A stretch of DNA of 64,000 nucleotides from Phoronis australis (Eukaryota > Phoronida > Phoronidae), in the NCBI GenBank assembly GCA_002633005.1, contig NMRA01000212.1, forward strand, positions 364,472 through 428,471, written 5' to 3'. The translations under genes were made by a program, and so were the position numbers. Positions 59,090-64,000 of this stretch are shown here, piece by piece (the stretch's first letter is position 1; the number at the start of each line of letters is the position of its first letter). The notes below the pieces were generated by a model. The model did not search any database. It worked only from the letters and a program-made list of their open reading frames with translations, and was not told the origin of the DNA.

Positions 59090-61490
59090 ACACGCCACTT
59101 CGGCAACGCGGCCGCTCCCCCGACCGTGTCGCGGCCACTGCTGAACAATGAGGACGACCCGGGTCGCCGTGGGACACTGAGGAAGATGGCCATGGGGACC
59201 GCAACGACTGAGTCGGGTCAGAGGCGTTTGCTGCTTAACTAAAATCGACTTCGCCGCGCGGGTTGTGCCTTTCAGGAGAAAGCGACACAAAGGGCCCATA
59301 AACGACACATTTCTCTAGTGGGGAGACTTGGAAATTTTCGCCGATACTCAGAGCCGGATTTGCAAGGGACATGGGGGAGTGCACAGATCTTAGTCACATC
59401 CGAGCCAGCGCAGCTGAGAGCCTGGAGGCCGACTTGACCACTGTAGACCACGGCGTTTCGCCGAGCGCCAGAGTCGTTGGCTAAGAGCGAGAGGAATCAG
59501 TGACACTCGATCCCCGCTACGTTTGCTTACCTTTGTATAGGAAATCGACACAACAGGTCAATAAACGACAATGACATTTCTGGGGACTTGGATAATTTTT
59601 CAATGCAGGGACGATTCTGAAAGCGACACATGGCCAATAAACGACACATTTCTGCGGACTTAGAAATTTTCTCCTACACCGTGCTCAAGGCAAGCCCTGC
59701 AACGGCCATGGGGGAATGCACAGCTCTTCGCCTCTGCCAACGCTGAGTCCGTAGGACGACTCTGACGGGCAGCGGCGTTCCACCGATCGAGCACAGAGCG
59801 GCCGGCGGCAACACCGGTCAAGCGCGAGACCTCGGTGGCACACAACCCCACTAAGTTTGGTTAACTTTATTTTATTTTGAGGAAGCGACGCAAACGGCCA
59901 TTTCTGGGGACTTTGTTAATTTTTCAATGCAACGATTCTGAGCGACAGAAATGGCCAATAAATGTCACATTTCTGCGGACTTAAAAATGTCCGCACATAT
60001 ACAGGGACGGATGTGCAGTCAGTGGGACTCTAGCGCTTCAACGGTCAAGACAGCGCAGAACCCGCACTAACAGAGTCAGCGGCGACCGCGACCAAGCGCG
60101 ATAGACCCCAGAGGCACACAACACCGGTACGTAACGTTGTGCTTGCTTTTGTTGAGGTTCCTTTGAGAAAGCGACACAAATGGCCGCTAATCGACGCATT
60201 TTCTGGAGACTTCTGGGGCAGATCTGCATTGAGAGGCCATGGGGGAGTGCAGTATTTCAGCACTTAGTGTAGACCCCGGCCGGCAGGCCGACTTATTAGT
60301 AGTGACGCGTCGGTGGTCTGCCGTAACGTCGGCTTGCATAGTTCGGCACATTTGAGAAAGCGACACAATTAAATGGCCGGTAATAGACACATTTTCTGGG
60401 ACTTAGAAATTTTCGCAGAAACGTTGGGCAGATCTGCACTGACTGAGGGGCCATGGGGAGACTACAGCGTTTGGCCCCCCGGCCACGGCAGCACAAACTC
60501 TGCCAGCCGTCGTGACTGCGTGGACCGCCGTATCGGTATGATGGCCTCGTTTATTGAATTTTCAAGGCTCCTTTTAGAAAGCGACACATTTCTGGAGACT
60601 TAGAAAGTTTCGCGCACACGCAGGCGGGGAAAGACCGGCTGCACTGGGGACTGCTGCCCTCCGGCCTCGGCCAGCGCAGACGCGCAGGCCGACTTAACCA
60701 CCCGTGAACTGCCGTCTGGGGACTTATCACAGATAGCCGGGACACGACTAGAGGGACTGTATCCCGGCCCGCCTCGCTACGTTTGCTTACCTTTGTTATA
60801 ATTCCAAGGCTCCTTTTACAAAGCGACACTAATCAGTGGTGGATTTATGGGGAGCCAAGGGGGCCATGGCCACCCTAAAATTCTATCAGAGTACCATTCG
60901 GGAGTTCGGGTGCGAATTACTGACTAGCACATGCGCGCGACCAGGGGGACTCAGGGGGTGAATAAACAATAAACAATGCATAGGCCCCGAACAAAGCCAG
61001 TTTACCGTTTTTGTTTTAATCAACAGGTTCTCAAACCCAAAATTCGAGACCCCTGCATCCCCATATTTTAGGCTAGGCGCGCGCTTCTGCCGCAATTCTG
61101 GTTATTCCTGTGCCCTGGCCCCCCAACTCAAAATCCTGGATCCGTCCCTGCAAATGGCCAATACAGATTTTTGGGTACTTAAATATGTTTTCAACGCAAC
61201 GTTTCTGAAAGCGACACAAATGGCCAATAATCGACACATTTTTCGAGATTTAGAAAATTTCGCACATACGCAGGGACAGACCTGCAAGGGTACTGCAGCG
61301 TTCCGGCCTCGTCCAGCGCAGACCCCTCAGGCCAACTTAACCGCGTGAACCGCCGTCTGGGGACTTTTCACAGATATCCGGGACACGACTAGGGCCACTG
61401 TATCTCGGCCCGTCGCTCGACCCATCAATGTTTTATTTACTTACGTTTGTTATGTTTTCAAGGCTCCTTTGAGAAAGCGACATCATCAAA
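59090..61490 (+). repeat. GC-rich degenerate tandem array
   Basis: In an AT-rich neighbourhood this stretch is GC-rich and repeats a unit of about 200-330 bases. Marks are GAGAAAGCGACACAAATGGCC followed by AATAATCGACACATTTCTGG (runs of these near 59280, 59619, 59940, 60166, 60356, 60577, 60819, 61208 and 61470), GCCATGGGGGA(G/A)TGCA, AGCGCAGAC, GCCGACTTAACC and TACGTTTGCTTACCTTTGT. Units vary in length and have lost parts. Short open frames exist on both strands but none is kept from unit to unit, so no gene is called. Confidence 0.8.
60834..61150. mobile_element. 317-bp MITE-like element inside the GC-rich array
   Basis: The left end CAGTGGTGGATTTATGGGG and the right end (read on the other strand CAGGGACGGATCCAGGATTT) are inverted and resemble the ends of the element at 52823-53795. 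Removing it restores an array unit (GCGACAC-AAATGGCC), with a 5-bp CTAAT/CAAAT duplication at the borders. Confidence 0.6.
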
Positions 61491-62369
61491 GTGGCTTGGA
61501 GGGATCGAAGATTTTACATGGATGAATCATTTTTGTAATGTGTCTTCTAGTAGTCGAAAATATAATAAGTGGCGTTAATAATTGACATAGGTGTCTATCT
61601 TAATCATTGTCACGCCCACTTGACCACAACTATCGTATGGACATTGTGTGCTATTTTTATAACCATGGATTTTATAACGAGTTAATAGACTATATTTCGT
61701 AGGAAATGAAATGGAGATTATAATAGACTCTCGCAACACGGAGGTGACTTAGGAGGAGGGAGGAAAAAATTTACGAAAACACGATTCACTCCCATGTTCG
61801 TAATATAATGGGTGATCAACATCATGGGTAAATAACGCTTGTGTCTTGGCCTCTTTTTACAATACATTTAATAGGAATACTAGAAGAAAATGTATGGAAC
61901 TCGATACACGTAAAATAAAATAAACACCGAAAAGGACTTGTAATCTTTTATTTACAACACTAATAACATTTTGAAAAAACATACATCCCATTTCCACCTT
62001 CACAACACTCGATAGTAAATTTAACGGTAATCTTTACAGATTCACGGCCTGTCCTCGTGAATGGAGGGAAGACTATCCCATATGAGTCTAATTTCGTAAC
62101 TGGTATATCCACGCTCTTTTAACACTTGTTCCAAAATTTCCAATTTCACTGTTTTTTGTGGGATTAGTTAACTGTGGTAGGAATCCCTCTTATTTATAAA
62201 CATTGTCGAAAGCATATTAGATAACTGTCTATCCGCGCCACCTATTTGATTCTGTGACTTATTCTCGAGACCATCTCTGAAATATCTTTAAACACACGTT
62301 CCCATTATTACCGTATCCGATTTTGTCAATTCGGTGAGCAGACTTATAAAGTTGGTGCACCGAGCCGAA
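61491..62369. other. Stretch without a supported feature
   Basis: AT-rich unique-looking sequence. I see no open frame with a domain, no repeat unit and no clear regulatory motif. Confidence 0.5.
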
Positions 62370-62633
62370 TCACCGTATCGCGCTTTGTAAAACTCTGCTA
62401 CTTTTTTCCACAAATTGTTCTAAATCTTCAACAATAGACAGAAGATCGTGTTCGGAAACAGTCCTCGTCGAAAACGTTTCCCTTAGGAGAAAATCCGGAG
62501 GCGCAATTTTTTTCACCTCGTGGACAAACTCCGCATCTGTCATATCTTTAGGGTCGATGATATTTAACATATCTTCCCTTTCATCTCCGTCTAAACACAC
62601 GATGGTAAAACGTGACCTGAGGTGTTCTACCAC
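62370..62633 (-). CDS. Open frame of 87 codons, unknown
   Basis: The minus strand stays open from 62633 to a TGA at 62370 and encodes an acidic peptide with FTIVCLDGDEREDMLNIID, DPKDMTDAEFVHEVKKIAPP and LLSIVEDLEQFVEKSS. Composition looks protein-like. The first codon is GTG and a possible acceptor (GCGGTAAG region) does not give a clean splice site, so the N-terminus is unknown. I do not recognise a family; it may be part of an old element or an exon. Confidence 0.25.
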   Translation of the reverse strand: MVEHLRSRFTIVCLDGDEREDMLNIIDPKDMTDAEFVHEVKKIAPPDFLLRETFSTRTVSEHDLLSIVEDLEQFVEKSSRVLQSAIR

Positions 62634-63048
62634 TTACCGCGAGATTACATTATTTCCCATTATTTTATTGTAGCTCGAATAAACTTCATTATAGACGATT
62701 TAGAAAACATTATTAGCTGAACATCCCCCCTCGGGATAAAACTGTTACCGTAAGTTCTTATGTTGATATGGCTTGTTGCACGATATTTTACAACTCGGTG
62801 TAAGATTACTTCACGCTCCTAGATTTCGCCATGTTTTTTTGAATGAAAGACTTATTAACTCAACCAACCAGTACATAGTTGTACAGCAATATGAAATCTA
62901 GTCAAGTGTGCCAAACAAATTACGAACATTATCGAACCTTACGAAAGCTAGTTGCTAGGCAAAAAGACCACATTGCCTGGAATCTCTCAGGATCCAATTT
63001 TTAAATTTCCAGGTTGTGATGATATTCACATACCTCACGTAAAAATGA

Positions 63049-63480
63049 CTAAAAATTGGGCTTAGCCGTTTGCAGTATTGGCCTATATAAGTGAAATTTC
63101 GCTAAGCAAAGAATTAAATTTACAACTTCTAATCTACAGGCTGGATCTCCAAACAAGGTGGTAGACATATTTAACTGCAGAGGGAAATCGCACCGATTTA
63201 TCATCCATGTTTTTAAATATCCCCAAAACTTCTGAACAAGTGAACATTCCCAGTACAAATGTAGAATTGTTTCTTTTGTGTTGCTCACAGAAAGAACACA
63301 AAGACGATTCACTAACACCTATTTTCTTTAAATAAGAGTTTGTACCAATAAAAATGTGGTTGATACGGAACCATCTGAGTCTGACATGGGAAGTACATTG
63401 ATAAATTACCTAATGATTTTTTTTCTAAGACTGAATATCATCGCATGAGTTAATTTCTCTCTCCCACTTCAATTCCGCGA
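63049..63480 (-). mobile_element. LINE remnant, end of reverse transcriptase ORF
   Basis: On the minus strand, PVAELKWEREINSCDD, then CTSHVRLRWFRINH, FIGTNSYLKKIG, SLCSFC, then ETILHLYWECSLVQKFW form the end of an L1/Tx1-like LINE polyprotein with its C-terminal zinc-binding region (CxxC...H...C). A stop lies after the first block and a frameshift between SLCSFC and ETILHL, so it is decayed. Confidence 0.65.
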
Positions 63481-63676
63481 CAGGTTTTACATACAATTTG
63501 GAAATGAATAATTGATATTATTATTTTCTCCGTCCCTTTATTTTCCGAGGAGATTCGAAAAATATGTTCTGGAAAAATGGAGTGACTATAGTACCTTTCT
63601 CTCTTAGATGATTCCAAGAACGAAGTATTGAATTTCGAATTCCATAAAATGAGTAATACAAGTGCAAAACTGAAAA

Positions 63677-64000
63677 CGTGTACAAAATGTATGATAATCA
63701 TAATTATATTCTTCATCAGGGTCAATTAATCGTATACTTATCGTGTACCCTTTTGAAACCACTCGTGTACAAAATGTATGATAATCATAATTATATTCTT
63801 CATCAGGGTCAATTAATCGTATACTTATCGTGTACTCCTTTGAAACCACTCGTGTACAAAATGTATGATAATCATAATTATATTCTTCATCAGGGTCAAT
63901 TAATCGTATACTTATCGTGTACCCTTTTGAAACCACTCGTGTACAAAATGTATGATAATCATAATTATATTCTTCATCAGGGTCAATTAATCGTATACTT
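63677..64000 (-). repeat. 87-bp minisatellite in open frame, cut by window edge
   Basis: CGTGTACAAAATGTATGATA recurs at 63677, 63764, 63851 and 63938, exactly 87 bases apart, and the units are almost identical (one variable site in CCC/CTCCT). As 87 is 29 codons, the minus strand stays open across all units, repeating GYTISIRLIDPDEEYNYDYH and TFCTRVVSK. The array continues past 64000. Whether it is translated is unknown; it lies directly upstream of the LINE remnant on that strand. Confidence 0.85.

Noticed and set aside
63677-64000. CRISPR-like array
   Set aside because: The 87-bp units are contiguous and nearly identical, with no unique spacers, and the genome is eukaryotic.

Overview
This is a stretch of animal nuclear genome, AT-rich and rich in introns, most likely from a marine invertebrate; the species cannot be named from sequence alone. 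The case for this is spliced genes with GT-AG introns of roughly 0.4 to 4 kb, recognisable metazoan proteins, and a dense, varied repeat population: Penelope-like retroelements, LINE remnants, tRNA-derived SINEs, fold-back elements and satellite-like arrays. One assembly gap of 281 N lies at 16068-16348 and a single N at 13031.

Five protein-coding genes can be assembled exon by exon. (1) The 3' end of xanthine dehydrogenase (+, 932-11309), whose earlier exons lie left of the window. (2) A complete 12-exon SV2-like major facilitator transporter (+, 20938-32521). (3) A NUDT14-type Nudix hydrolase (-, 35342-40417, 5 exons, one GC-AG intron). (4) A two-exon FBXO48-like F-box protein (+, 42926-44063). 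(5) A complete 10-exon FIBP gene (-, 45954-56246) encoding 364 residues. In all five the exon phases add up without a break. The genes have unrelated functions and do not form a functional cluster.

Between and inside the genes are repeats. Two Penelope-like elements (1359-2136 and 57168-58705) have clean 12-bp target-site duplications, a GIY-YIG endonuclease-like tail and hammerhead-ribozyme cores in their terminal repeats. A 230-bp fold-back at 40070-40299 carries related termini. A six-unit array of about 400-450 bp fills the last XDH intron. A GC-rich array spans 59090-61490. The terminal FIBP exon has been copied tandemly into its own 3' flank with a 63-bp period. An 87-bp minisatellite in open frame runs off the right edge.

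The stretches 11640-20900 and 56300-64000 hold no confident host gene. The first contains the gap, a degenerate repeat-protein ORF and a LINE scrap, all between two perfect 66-bp direct repeats that may mark an assembly problem.
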